64,000 nucleotides of DNA from Nonomuraea wenchangensis (lineage in GTDB: Bacteria; Actinomycetota; Actinomycetes; Streptosporangiales; Streptosporangiaceae): assembly GCF_900111685.1 (NCBI RefSeq), contig NZ_FOHX01000022.1, positions 1 to 64,000 of the forward strand, given 5' to 3'. Shown in pieces: positions 17,074-26,171 of this stretch. The position numbers were made by a program, and so were the translations under genes. The first letter of the stretch is position 1. The number at the start of each line of letters is the position of its first letter. The notes below the pieces were generated by a model. The model saw nothing but the letters and a program-made list of their open reading frames with translations. It did no database searches and was not told where the DNA came from.

Positions 17074-17254
17074 GCTGCCGGCCTCCGCGGTGTTCCAGTG
17101 CCAGGCTTTCAGCACGTTGCCGTGCTGCTTGCTCGTGTCCGGTTGATCATGGTATTGCGCGACGCTGTCCTCCCGGAGCCGGGATCGAATGCTCGGGCTC
17201 CCGGTAGCGATGGAGCAGAATCCAACGAACCCGCCTATGGCCAGGGCGGCGGCC

Positions 17255-17887
17255 CTAATCCGAGCAGAGTTGAGCGTGCAGGGTCTGCAAGGTCCACCGT
17301 TCCCAGCGCTCACGGGGCCAGCCGCGCTCACGGACGAACAGCAGGTACAGCTCGGGGCTGAGCAGGCCGTAGAGCAGGTCGGCAGCCTCCTCCACCGGCG
17401 TCTCCGGCCGGGCGCCGGGCTTGCCGACCAGTGCCTTGGCCGCCCTCTGCTGGACGACATGCCGTGGGTTGACGCCGTGGGGCCACAGCGCGGCGACCTC
17501 GGGGTCGCTCGCGACCGCCCCGTCCAGCATCTTGCCGATCGGCGCGACCCGCTCCAGGACCGAGGTCGCGCCCGTGACGTAGGCGCGCAGCAGGTCCTGG
17601 GCGGTGCCGGCGGCCAGCGCTTCGACGTACCACGGCCGATCCATGGTGGCCACCGGCTCGTCATCGCCTGCGATCGTCACGTCGACCAGTTCCTTGAGCA
17701 GGGCGCGCTTGTTGCCGAAGACGAAGTAGATCGTCTGCACCGCGACTCCGGCTCTGGCGGCGACGTCCTGCAGATTCGTCGCGCCATAGCCGTCCTGCAC
17801 GAACAGCTCCAGTGCCGCCGCGAGCATGCGACGGCGTGTCTCCCGCGCCTTCTGTGCCCGTTTGCTGGTCCGCTTGACATCGCTCAT
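17255..17887 (-). CDS. TetR-family transcriptional regulator
   Basis: This 210-residue protein has a typical N-terminal helix-turn-helix (MLAAALELFVQDGYGATNLQ, then GVAVQTIYFVFGNKRALLKELVD) and a helical ligand domain. It is divergent from a small monooxygenase and an ABC exporter operon. A nested palindrome sits between the start codons at 17890-17932, beginning 3 bp from its own ATG, so autorepression and control of the monooxygenase are likely. Confidence 0.92.
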   Translation of the reverse strand: MSDVKRTSKRAQKARETRRRMLAAALELFVQDGYGATNLQDVAARAGVAVQTIYFVFGNKRALLKELVDVTIAGDDEPVATMDRPWYVEALAAGTAQDLLRAYVTGATSVLERVAPIGKMLDGAVASDPEVAALWPHGVNPRHVVQQRAAKALVGKPGARPETPVEEAADLLYGLLSPELYLLFVRERGWPRERWERWTLQTLHAQLCSD

Positions 17888-17889
17888 CG

Positions 17890-17932
17890 CTAGAGTCTAT
17901 TTCTAGATTCAGTCACTAGAAGCCAACTCTAG
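17890..17932. promoter_or_regulatory. nested double palindrome, probable TetR operator
   Basis: Outer arms CTAGAGT (17890-17896) and ACTCTAG (17926-17932), and inner arms TTCTAG (17901-17906) and CTAGAA (17916-17921), are perfect inverted repeats. Both share the centre at 17911. The site fills most of the 60-bp gap between divergent tetR and monooxygenase genes. The shared dyad axis suggests two repressor dimers binding opposite faces, as with QacR (analogy, not shown). Confidence 0.75.
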
Positions 17933-17947
17933 AGAGCAGGTTCAGCC

Positions 17948-18238
17948 ATGTCGGTCATCACCGTCACCCGTTTTCAAGCCGACCCCGCCGACGCCGAGGA
18001 GCTTCGGGCCCGACACGCCGCCCTGGTGTCGGCGACCAGGGCGGCCCTCCCCGGACTCACCGAGGCGCGCCTCGGCCGGATCGACGACTCCACGTGGGCC
18101 GGCGTCTGGCGCTGGGACTCGGCCGCAAGCTTGCAAGCGGCCCGCCAGGCCGTGCCCGGCGACGCCACCGCCGCCGCGGCCTTCGCGCTGACGCGCGAGG
18201 CCACCGTGGACGACATCGCCGTCCTGGACGAGCACTGA
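17948..18238 (+). CDS. antibiotic biosynthesis monooxygenase (ABM) domain protein
   Basis: This 96-residue ferredoxin-like alpha-beta protein of the ABM/quinol-monooxygenase type reads MSVITVTRFQADPADAEELR at its start and VWRWDSAASLQAAR in its middle. These small enzymes oxidise polyketide-like or quinol substrates or act as scavengers. It is divergent from TetR, under its operator, and 52 bp upstream of an ABC transporter. Together these suggest an inducible detoxification and export unit. Confidence 0.8.
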   Translation: MSVITVTRFQADPADAEELRARHAALVSATRAALPGLTEARLGRIDDSTWAGVWRWDSAASLQAARQAVPGDATAAAAFALTREATVDDIAVLDEH

Positions 18239-18290
18239 TGGCCCCCCGGCCCCTCGCGGGGCCGGGACTTCCCCCGATCGAGGAGATCAC

Positions 18291-19197
<907 letters not shown>

Positions 19198-19205
<8 letters not shown>

Positions 19206-19962
19206 GGTCCTGCGCGCGGAGATCGGCAAAGGGCTGCGGGTTCAGCTCGCTCACCCGGTCGGGCATGTGATCACGCTGCTGATCAGCACCATGATGTACC
19301 TCGGCCTGCAGTTCGTCCTGGGCCAGGGCGAGCTGCGTCAGGACCTGCTGCCGCAAACCCTGGTCGCGATCGGCGGCTACTGGTTCCTGCAGTACGCCGG
19401 CCTGGTGATGGTCGCCGACCTCATCGAGGAGAAACGGGCAGGGACTTTCGCCCAGTCCCAGATGAGCCCGGCGCCGCCGTGGCTGCCGATGCTCGGCCGG
19501 CTGCTCACCGCCTCGATCTTCGGGCTGGCCGTGGCCGCCGTCGCAGCCCTCGTCCCGATGCTGGTGGCCCAGATCGCGATTCCCCTGCGCTGGGCGGCGC
19601 TCCTGCCCGCGGTGCTCCTGGGGGTCAACGCGCTGGCCTTCACCTTCCTGCTGGCCTCCCTCGCTCTGGTCTCCCCGATGATCGGCGCCCTGCAGTCGCT
19701 GTTCACCTCGCTGGTGCTGCTGCTCAACGGCTCGTTCCTGCCGCTGGAGCTGTATCCGGACTGGCTGGCGACAGCGGCCAGGGTCCTGCCCACCACCCTG
19801 GGCATCGAGGCGCTCACCCAGACTCTGTTCGAGGGCCGGACCCTGACCCAGCTCTGGACCGGCGGCGTCCTGCCCTGGCTGCTCGCCCACACCCTCGCGC
19901 TCACCGCCGTCGCCGGCCTGCTGTTCGCCCGCAACCACCGCCGAGCCCTGGAGTCGTCATGA
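19198..19962 (+). CDS. ABC-2 type transporter permease 1
   Basis: This 254-residue polytopic membrane protein has about six hydrophobic segments, including ITLLISTMMYLGLQFVLGQG, GLAVAAVAALVPMLVA and SLVLLLNGSFLPLELYP. The last is a typical ABC-2 permease motif just before the final helices. It overlaps the ATPase gene by 8 bp and the second permease by ATGA, so the two permeases probably form a heterodimer exporter. Confidence 0.88.
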
Positions 19963-20756
19963 CCTTCGCCCGCGGATTCGCCGCCGAAGTCCGCAAGGGC
20001 CTGCTCAACCTGCTCGCAGGATGGCGCGAAGCCCTGATGGAGATGATCACATTTCCACTGTTCTATCTGCTCATCGTGCTGTTCATGGGACGCGGACAGC
20101 TGCGTGCGGACCTGCTGCTGCCGGTGCTGCTCGGCATGGTGGCGCTGACCTTCATCCACGAACAGGTCAACCGGGTGTTCTGGAGCTATCTGGGCGACAT
20201 CCAGTCCGGTGTTCTTGAACAGACGTACCTGACCCCGCTGCCCTCGGCCGCGAGCATCCTCGGCCGGCAGGTCGCCGCCGTGATCGCGGCCGTACCCACC
20301 GCGCTGGCCGTCCTGGCCACCGGCGCCACCGCCGCCGGCCTCCAGGGCGGGCGGCTGCCCTTCGACGCACAGGTGATCGTGCCGCTGGCCGCCATCGTGC
20401 TGGGCACCTGCGGACTGTCCCTGATCCTGTGCGGGCTGACCCTGGTGTTCAAGCGCATCGAGATCATCACCCAGCTGTCCGTGGCCGTCTACGCCATCGC
20501 GGGCGGCACCCTCGTCCCGCTGGCCGCCATGCCCGACCCGATCGCCTTCCTCAGCCGGCTGGTCGTTCCCATCGCGCCCGGCATCGAGGCGATGCGCGAC
20601 ATCCTGCTCGGCGGGCATTCCCTCGTCGCCCTGCCCACCGGCTGGGGACTCGGCTGGCTGCTGGCCCAGCCGCTGCTCATCACGGCCGCCGGGGTGATCG
20701 TGTTCAACCGGCTCGAACACCTCGCCCGGCACCGTGGCACCCTCGGCCGCTACTAG
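19959..20756 (+). CDS. ABC-2 type transporter permease 2
   Basis: This 265-residue membrane protein starts at ATG 19959, overlapping the previous stop (ATGA). It has six predicted helices, with MEMITFPLFYLLIVLFMG near the N-terminus and GGTLVPLAAMPDPIAFLSRL in the conserved ABC-2 region. It is the second channel subunit of the exporter that begins at 18291. The next gene follows after 22 bp, so the operon may extend to DoxX. Confidence 0.88.
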   Translation: MTFARGFAAEVRKGLLNLLAGWREALMEMITFPLFYLLIVLFMGRGQLRADLLLPVLLGMVALTFIHEQVNRVFWSYLGDIQSGVLEQTYLTPLPSAASILGRQVAAVIAAVPTALAVLATGATAAGLQGGRLPFDAQVIVPLAAIVLGTCGLSLILCGLTLVFKRIEIITQLSVAVYAIAGGTLVPLAAMPDPIAFLSRLVVPIAPGIEAMRDILLGGHSLVALPTGWGLGWLLAQPLLITAAGVIVFNRLEHLARHRGTLGRY

Positions 20757-20778
20757 ACCAAGAACCCTAAGGAAAGAC

Positions 20779-21150
20779 ATGAACGTGTTCCTGTGGGTGG
20801 CCCAAGCCGTCCTGGCCGCCGTCTTCGGCCTGACCGGGGCCATGCATGCCACCCAGCCGAAGGAGAAACTGCGCCCCATGGCGCCCTGGGTGGAGGACTT
20901 CACCCTCCCCCAGGTCCGCCTGATCGGCGCGGTCGAACTTCTCGGCGCCCTCGGTCTGATCCTGCCCGCCGTCACCGGCATCGCCTCGATCCTCACCCCA
21001 CTGGCCGCCACCGGCCTGGCCGTCACCATGCTCGGCGCCGCCGCCACCCACGCCCGCCGCAAAGAGCCGACGGCCGTCGTCGTCAACATGGTGCTGCTGG
21101 CGCCGGCCGCGCTCATCGCCTGGGGCCGCTTCGGCCCCTACGCCTTCTGA
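20779..21150 (+). CDS. DoxX-family membrane protein
   Basis: This 123-residue four-helix membrane protein starts at ATG 20779 with AAGGAAAG upstream. Its pattern (FGLTGAMHATQPKEKL, then RLIGAVELLGALGLILPAVTG) is that of DoxX-like proteins, which are often linked to redox or thiol homeostasis. Spacing of 22 bp from the permease and 29 bp to the TrmO-like gene suggests co-transcription. Confidence 0.85.
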   Translation: MNVFLWVAQAVLAAVFGLTGAMHATQPKEKLRPMAPWVEDFTLPQVRLIGAVELLGALGLILPAVTGIASILTPLAATGLAVTMLGAAATHARRKEPTAVVVNMVLLAPAALIAWGRFGPYAF

Positions 21151-21179
21151 GGACAACACTCCAGAACCAGGAGATCACC

Positions 21180-21650
21180 ATGGCAACGGAGAGTGTGACC
21201 CTGCGCCCCGTCGGCCACGTCGTGGGCGGCCGCAGAGAGATGTACGAAGACAACTGGCGCGACGTGCGAGCCGTGATCCAGCTCGACGGCGAGTCGTTCA
21301 CCGCCTCGGCAGTGCTCGGTCTGGAACACTTCTCCCATCTGGAGGTGGTATTCCTCTTCGACCGGATCGACCCGGCCAAGGTGAACAGCCGGCCCCGCCC
21401 CCCGAGAGGAAACCCGAGTGCGGCGCCCGTCGGCGTTTTCGCCCACCGTGGACCATACCGCCCCAACCGCCTGGGCATCTCCCGCTGCAGACTACTCACC
21501 GTGGACGGCCTGACCTTGCATGTCGCCGACCTGGACGCGCTTTCGGGCTCACCGGTCTTGGATGTCAAGCCGTACCTGGCTGAGTTCGCCCCCCGGCAAC
21601 CGGTCGTTCAACCGCCCTGGGCGACCGAACTCATGTCTCACTATTACTGA
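21180..21650 (+). CDS. TrmO-like tRNA m6t6A37 methyltransferase-family protein
   Basis: This 156-residue protein has the beta-barrel TrmO/YaeB/VirR fold pattern: LRPVGHVVGGR at the start, FSHLEVVFLFDRI, then GVFAHRGPYRPNRLGISRCR and LDVKPYL. The family uses SAM to methylate t6A37 in tRNA. This short form lacks the extra C-terminal domain of the E. coli enzyme, and several actinobacterial short forms have unverified substrates. The start ATG 21180 has CAGGAGAT upstream. Confidence 0.82.
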   Translation: MATESVTLRPVGHVVGGRREMYEDNWRDVRAVIQLDGESFTASAVLGLEHFSHLEVVFLFDRIDPAKVNSRPRPPRGNPSAAPVGVFAHRGPYRPNRLGISRCRLLTVDGLTLHVADLDALSGSPVLDVKPYLAEFAPRQPVVQPPWATELMSHYY

Positions 21651-21818
21651 AGATCCATGCGCGAAGGGGCATCGCGCGCGTCATCCCCACCGGCTCCGAT
21701 CCGGGTGTGCGCATTCACCCGAAAGTCCGATAGGTGTCCTCCTGTCGCCCTGTTCTCAGATCAGGCGAGCGCAGAGCATGAAGCTCAAAGCCAAACCAAT
21801 GGGGCTTAAGGAGACGCA

Positions 21819-22139
21819 ATGGGCAACCTCGTACGGGCCCTGACTGCGGGGGCGGTTGGTGCCGTCGTCCTCGCCGGAATCGCCACGCCGGCGCGAGCTG
21901 AGGTATGGGACTGCGTTGCAGGCCTGAGCACTGAGGGCAACGTTGCCTACACACAATGCTGGGGCGGATTCGGCTCCTACCGTGTGATCGCGAAATGCAA
22001 CTCAGGCCACTGGCCCTACACGAGAGACGTCGTTGGCCCATGGGTGACCAAAGTGTCTGGTACGGCAGGCCCGGTATCAAGGGTGAGCGGCGATCCTCAA
22101 GGCTGCCACGTCGTCGATTCCCGGACGGATGTCCCGTAA
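21819..22139 (+). CDS. small secreted cysteine-containing protein
   Basis: This 106-residue protein has a good signal peptide (LTAGAVGAVVLAGIATPARA, cleavage likely after Ala28) and AAGGAGACG before ATG 21819. The mature part is about 78 residues with four cysteines (WDC, TQCWGG, AKCNSG, QGCHV), suggesting two disulfides. It does not match a family I recognise. The DNA is visibly less GC-rich than its neighbours. A second protein of the same size class lies 146 bp downstream. Confidence 0.7.
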   Translation: MGNLVRALTAGAVGAVVLAGIATPARAEVWDCVAGLSTEGNVAYTQCWGGFGSYRVIAKCNSGHWPYTRDVVGPWVTKVSGTAGPVSRVSGDPQGCHVVDSRTDVP

Positions 22140-22285
22140 GCCTAGAGCCTTCCGGATCGGCCGGACGGACGTGGTCGTGCTGCTAGCGCAGCATCGGTCG
22201 TACAGGCGCCAAGAACTGTCGCAGGGGATCCCTGCACGCAACACTCCGCCGTACCGAAAACCCCAACAGGATCGAGACGCAAGCC

Positions 22286-22606
22286 ATGACCCGCAAAGCG
22301 CTCATCACGACGTTCCTGACGTTGTTGGCCTTCTTCGCCACCACGCTCCCCGCCAGAGCAGGCGTCAGCGAGCAGTCCTCCACCAACTCTTACGCGATGG
22401 CGACGAACGCTTCCCAGGCAGCGCTACTCGCCACTTGTTCCTCGTCGCCGCCGCCCTGGTGGTTCAACTTCAGCACAACGTTCACCGACACCAATAGATG
22501 CAACAAGTGCCTCGAGATGGGAAGGGTGTGGAACGCCCGGGGCTACCAGTCATATTGCTGGACGGTCGCCGATTGGCGGGTTGAACTCTGGCTCTACCAC
22601 CCCTAG
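22286..22606 (+). CDS. small secreted cysteine/tryptophan-rich protein
   Basis: This 106-residue protein has a signal peptide (MTRKALITTFLTLLAFFATT, then LPARAG with cleavage after Ala). The mature region has four cysteines, including a CNKC pair, and six tryptophans. It is unrelated in sequence to the preceding secreted protein but shares its size, cysteine number and lower GC. It could be a small extracellular effector, inhibitor or bacteriocin-like protein; there is no direct evidence for any of these. Confidence 0.65.
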   Translation: MTRKALITTFLTLLAFFATTLPARAGVSEQSSTNSYAMATNASQAALLATCSSSPPPWWFNFSTTFTDTNRCNKCLEMGRVWNARGYQSYCWTVADWRVELWLYHP

Positions 22607-22610
22607 GAAC

Positions 22611-22850
22611 TCACCTGACCCGGATGACGTGGGTCAGTTCCTGGAGAGCCGACACCACTGACTCCGCGTTACTGACGTCAAGCACGGGCTGCGAGTGCGG
22701 CAACGGCTGCCTGTCGTGGAACTCCAGCAACCGGTGCGCCGCGGCCGCCCCGGAGACAACGCCGATGCTGTCGGGCTCGCCCTTCTGGGATTCGCCCACG
22801 GTGACGGCATAGTAGACGCCGGCAATGTACCCCTCGGCGATGCGGTCCAC
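22611..22850 (-). CDS. hypothetical protein, second gene of a small pair
   Basis: This is a 79-residue soluble protein starting at GTG 22850, only three bases after the TAG stop of the frame-broken gene upstream. It begins MDRIAEGYIAGVYYAVTVGE and ends with a hydrophobic helix-like VVSALQELTHVIRV. It is not recognised. Tight coupling to another small gene is reminiscent of toxin-antitoxin organisation, but nothing in the sequence proves that. Confidence 0.5.
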   Translation of the reverse strand: MDRIAEGYIAGVYYAVTVGESQKGEPDSIGVVSGAAAAHRLLEFHDRQPLPHSQPVLDVSNAESVVSALQELTHVIRVR

Positions 22851-22853
22851 GGT

Positions 22854-23127
22854 CTAGGCCTCTTCCTGGCCGCTGGCGGCCGTGTCGTCGGGGAGTGCGT
22901 CGGCGTACGTGGCCGCCCACGCGGTGGCCAGCGGCCGCTGGTCGGGGTCGCGCGGGTCGTGCGGGCAGGCGCCGGGCGTCGCGCCGGCGGTCGCGCTCCT
23001 CCAGCTCGGCGCTGATCTGGTCGAGCAGCGCCGGCACCGCCGGGTCCATGCCGTACCGGCCCAGGTTCCGCCCGTACGGGGCGGCCAGGTTGTCAGTGTC
23101 CACGCTGAGGAGGTCCGACGCGGCCAT
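22854..23127 (-). pseudogene. small hypothetical gene with an internal frameshift
   Basis: From ATG 23127 the first frame reads MAASDLLSVDTDNLAAPYGR and ISAELEERDRRRDAR, with good coding character to about 22970. The coding signal then moves to another frame, giving ACPHDPRDPDQRPLATAWAA and ending GQEEA at TAG 22854. The join lies in a GC-rich stretch at about 22960-22985. Either the gene is broken, or a sequencing error or programmed shift is present. An intact product would be about 90 residues. Confidence 0.5.
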
Positions 23128-23145
23128 GTCGCCGAGGGCACACAG

Positions 23146-23167
23146 CATGTGTACGTTGGTACACATG
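23146..23167. promoter_or_regulatory. 9-bp-arm palindrome overlapping the acetyltransferase start codon
   Basis: CATGTGTAC (23146-23154) and GTACACATG (23159-23167) are perfect reverse complements around GTTG. The right arm contains the ATG (23165) of the acetyltransferase gene, whose operon partner is a TetR regulator. It also lies 19 bp upstream of the divergent small gene start. A TetR dimer bound here would block both directions. Confidence 0.7.
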
Positions 23168-23752
23168 ACTCCTGACCTGGACGGTCGCTCCATGCGCGAG
23201 CGGATGCTCGCCGGTGACCTCTACCTCGCCGACGATCCTGAGCTCGCCGAGCACAACCTGCGGGCCATGGACCTGATGGAGGCGTTCAACACGACGCCGG
23301 CCCGCGAACCGCAGAAGCGGCGCCGGCTGCTCACCGAGCTGCTCGGCGCGGTCGGCGAGGGCTCGGAGATCCGGCCGCCGCTGCGGGTCGACTACGGCAG
23401 CAACATCCGCATCGGCGCCCGGTCGTTCGCCAACTTCGGCCTCGTCGCCCTGGACGTCGCGCCGATCATCATCGGCGACGACGTGCAGATCGGTACGAAC
23501 GTCCAGCTGCTCACCCCGACGCACCCGGTCGATCCGGAGCCGCGCCGGGCCAAGTGGGAGGCCGCCCGTCCGATCACCGTCGGCGACAACGTCTGGCTGG
23601 GCAGCGGCTCGATCATCCTGGCCGGGGTCACGATCGGGGAGAACACCGTCGTCGGCGCCGGCGCGGTGGTCACCCGCGATCTGCCGGCGAACGTCGTGGC
23701 GGTGGGCAATCCCGCTCGCGTGGTCCGTACGATCGAACCCGGTACAGCATGA
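23165..23752 (+). CDS. sugar O-acetyltransferase (maltose/galactoside acetyltransferase type)
   Basis: This 195-residue left-handed beta-helix acetyltransferase transfers acetyl from acetyl-CoA to a sugar. It has the N-terminal Mac domain (MRERMLAGDLYLADDPEL) and hexapeptide repeats (NIRIGARSFANFGLVALD, IGDDVQIGTNVQLLTPTHPV with the catalytic His, and NVWLGSGSIILAGVTIGENT). It starts at ATG 23165 inside a palindrome; translation may be leaderless or nearly so. It overlaps the following TetR gene by ATGA. Confidence 0.92.
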   Translation: MTPDLDGRSMRERMLAGDLYLADDPELAEHNLRAMDLMEAFNTTPAREPQKRRRLLTELLGAVGEGSEIRPPLRVDYGSNIRIGARSFANFGLVALDVAPIIIGDDVQIGTNVQLLTPTHPVDPEPRRAKWEAARPITVGDNVWLGSGSIILAGVTIGENTVVGAGAVVTRDLPANVVAVGNPARVVRTIEPGTA

Positions 23753-24336
23753 GCGGCCTCACCGCCACCCCCCAGCCCTCCGCGGCACGGGGGCCACGGC
23801 GGCCACGGCGGCACGATCCCGGACGGCGGGACCGGCTGATCGACGCCGCACTCACCGTCATCGCCGAACGCGGCGCCGCCGCGACGACGCACCGGGAGAT
23901 CGCCCGCGTCGCCGACGTGCCGCTGGGGTCGATGACCTACCACTTCGCCTCCCTGGAGGAGGTCCTCATCGAGGCGTTCACCCGGCACGCCGACTCGGTG
24001 GCCCGCCTCTTCGACGAGCGGCTGAGCGCGCCCCGGGACCGTGAGGCGGCCGTCGAGGCCGTGATCGCGCTGGTCTCGGACGACCTGCTCGGCTCGCAGC
24101 ACGACCTCGTCCTGGCCGTGGAGCTGTACGTGGCCGCGGCACGCAACCCCGCCCTGAGAGCCGTCGTCCAGGCATGGATGGCACGCAGCCGCCAGGCGCT
24201 GGAACGCCACTTCGACGCCACCACCGCCCGGGAGCTCGACGCGCTCATCGAAGGGCTCGTGCTGCACAGCGCCCTGTCGACCGACCCGATGACGCCCGAG
24301 CAGATCCGCCACGCCATCGAGCGCTACCTGCGCTGA
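23749..24336 (+). CDS. TetR-family transcriptional regulator
   Basis: This 195-residue regulator has a basic N-terminal tail, then a helix-turn-helix (AALTVIAERGAAATTHREIA, DVPLGSMTYHFASLEEVL) and a TetR_C-type helical domain. It overlaps the acetyltransferase stop (ATGA) and so is translationally coupled. The palindrome at 23146-23167 is its probable operator, giving a self-regulated two-gene operon. Confidence 0.9.
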   Translation: MSGLTATPQPSAARGPRRPRRHDPGRRDRLIDAALTVIAERGAAATTHREIARVADVPLGSMTYHFASLEEVLIEAFTRHADSVARLFDERLSAPRDREAAVEAVIALVSDDLLGSQHDLVLAVELYVAAARNPALRAVVQAWMARSRQALERHFDATTARELDALIEGLVLHSALSTDPMTPEQIRHAIERYLR

Positions 24337-24360
24337 CCTCCCGCTCGGCTTCTCTGGCCG

Positions 24361-26169
24361 TCACCATCCCTGGAGGGTCTCGGTCACGGGCCGGCGGGCG
24401 CCGAGGCGGGCGGGAACGGCGGTCAGCGCCGCGACCACGAGCACGGTGGCGAGCACCAGGGTGAGCAGTTGCCAGGGCGCGGGGAGCGTGGCCCTGCCGC
24501 TGTCCCCGCCGGTGATCGTGTTGATGGCGGCGAACAGCGCGAATCCTCCCGGGAAGACGCCCAGGACGGCGCCGGCGAGCGCGGGCAGCACCTGCGCGGC
24601 GGCCATGGCCGTACTCACCTGACGGGGGCTCGCGCCGAGGGCGCGGGTCAGGGCCGACGCGTGCCGGTTGTCGAGCACCGTCGTCCAGGTGATGACGACG
24701 GCGTTGATCGCCGCCAGGGAGAGCAGGAGGACCGTCCAGGCGAGGAGCACGCGGCGCAGCACCTCCACCTGGGCATCGCCGTAGCCGCCGGCGAGTGGCT
24801 GGGAGGTGAGGAAGGCGTTGAGCACCAGCAGGACGTAGATCCCGCTGACGGTGATCGCGATGCTGAGGACGCCCAGCGCGACCCGGCGCGGGCGGCGGGC
24901 GGCGACCCGGACGGCGAGGAGCAGCGGGACGGGCAGCCGAGCCGAGAGCGCGATCAGCGAGCCGACGCGGCGGGGCGGGCGTGGCGAGTCCGCGAGCGCG
25001 GCGACCGTGCTGACGCGGGCAGCCCGTACGGCCGGGACGATCGTCGCGGCCACCGCGACTCCCAGCGCCACGGCGGTCACCAGAACGATCGTGGACAGGG
25101 TCATCGGCGGCGGGCTCGCGGCGCCGAGCAGACCGGCGCTCGACTCGGTGAGCAACGGCGCGGCCAGCGTTCCGGCCGTCAATCCGGCGGCGGTGGCGAG
25201 GACGGCCACGAGAACGTACTCCGCGAGCAGGACGGCGGCGACGAGGCCCGGAGTCCCACCGACGGCCTTGAGCAGCCCGACGCGTCTGTGCTGGTCGGCC
25301 ATCCGGCCGCCGACCAGCACGGAGAGGCCGGCCACGGCGAGCAGCCCGAGCAGCCAGGCGCCGATCATCAGCAGGATCTGGGAGTCCTTGGCCAGTTCGG
25401 TGGCGTCTTCGAGGACGCTCTGCCAGGACTGCAGTCGTGTGCCGCCGCTGCGATGGGCGTCGACGAAGGTCTGGGCGTCGTCCGGGTCAGCCAGCTTGAG
25501 GTTCGTCACGTAGGTCAGGTGGTCCGGATCGAGGCTGCGTACATCTTTCTGGGTGAGCCAGACCAGTCCAGGGTTCTGCAGGAGCCCTTCAGGCGTGTCG
25601 GCCGACATGGGCCCGTTGATGCATCCCTGGGCGACAAGGCAGGATCCACTGGGATAGGGCGCCATGGCGGCGGAGACCGCCACGCCGACGACCTCGAACG
25701 ACCGGCCGTCCAGGGTCACCGGATCGCCGACGCGCACCCCGAACGCGCCGGCGAAGGCGGCCTCGACCACCACACCGTCGTCGCTCACCCAGCTTCCCTC
25801 TGTCAGCGCGGGCTGGTCGACCGACGCCGCCGCGCTGTCGCGCCCGACGGCCTGTACGTCCGAGGTTCGGCCCGATGCCTGGAACTTCGCCGCGGCAACC
25901 GGGTAGGGGCCGCTGTGGTCGGTGACGCCGGCCAGTTTCTGCAGGTCTGACAGGGGCGCGGGCCGGCCCGCGCCGGCGATCACATCGGGTCCGTGGGTCG
26001 CCTCCCGGGTGCTCCGGTAGGGGTCGCCGGCCGCGTCGCGCAGGACGAGCCCGAGCGTCAACGTCGTGGTGGCGGCCATGACGGCGAGCAGCAGGAGCGC
26101 GGTCTCCGTACGGCGTCGCCGCAGGTCACGTACGGCGAGCCGGCACACGAGCAGGAGGCGGCCGATCAT
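24361..26169 (-). CDS. FtsX-like ABC transporter permease (MacB type)
   Basis: This 602-residue permease has a first helix (LLLLAVMAATTTLTLGLVL), a large extracytoplasmic region (about residues 50-270) and two FtsX modules (LLMIGAWLLGLLAVAGLSVL with VGLLKAVGGTPG; ALTRALGASPRQV). MacB-like systems act as mechanotransmitters or export lipids and peptides. It follows its ATPase by 2 bp and the PadR gene before that. Confidence 0.9.
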   Translation of the reverse strand: MIGRLLLVCRLAVRDLRRRRTETALLLLAVMAATTTLTLGLVLRDAAGDPYRSTREATHGPDVIAGAGRPAPLSDLQKLAGVTDHSGPYPVAAAKFQASGRTSDVQAVGRDSAAASVDQPALTEGSWVSDDGVVVEAAFAGAFGVRVGDPVTLDGRSFEVVGVAVSAAMAPYPSGSCLVAQGCINGPMSADTPEGLLQNPGLVWLTQKDVRSLDPDHLTYVTNLKLADPDDAQTFVDAHRSGGTRLQSWQSVLEDATELAKDSQILLMIGAWLLGLLAVAGLSVLVGGRMADQHRRVGLLKAVGGTPGLVAAVLLAEYVLVAVLATAAGLTAGTLAAPLLTESSAGLLGAASPPPMTLSTIVLVTAVALGVAVAATIVPAVRAARVSTVAALADSPRPPRRVGSLIALSARLPVPLLLAVRVAARRPRRVALGVLSIAITVSGIYVLLVLNAFLTSQPLAGGYGDAQVEVLRRVLLAWTVLLLSLAAINAVVITWTTVLDNRHASALTRALGASPRQVSTAMAAAQVLPALAGAVLGVFPGGFALFAAINTITGGDSGRATLPAPWQLLTLVLATVLVVAALTAVPARLGARRPVTETLQGW

Positions 26170-26171
26170 CC

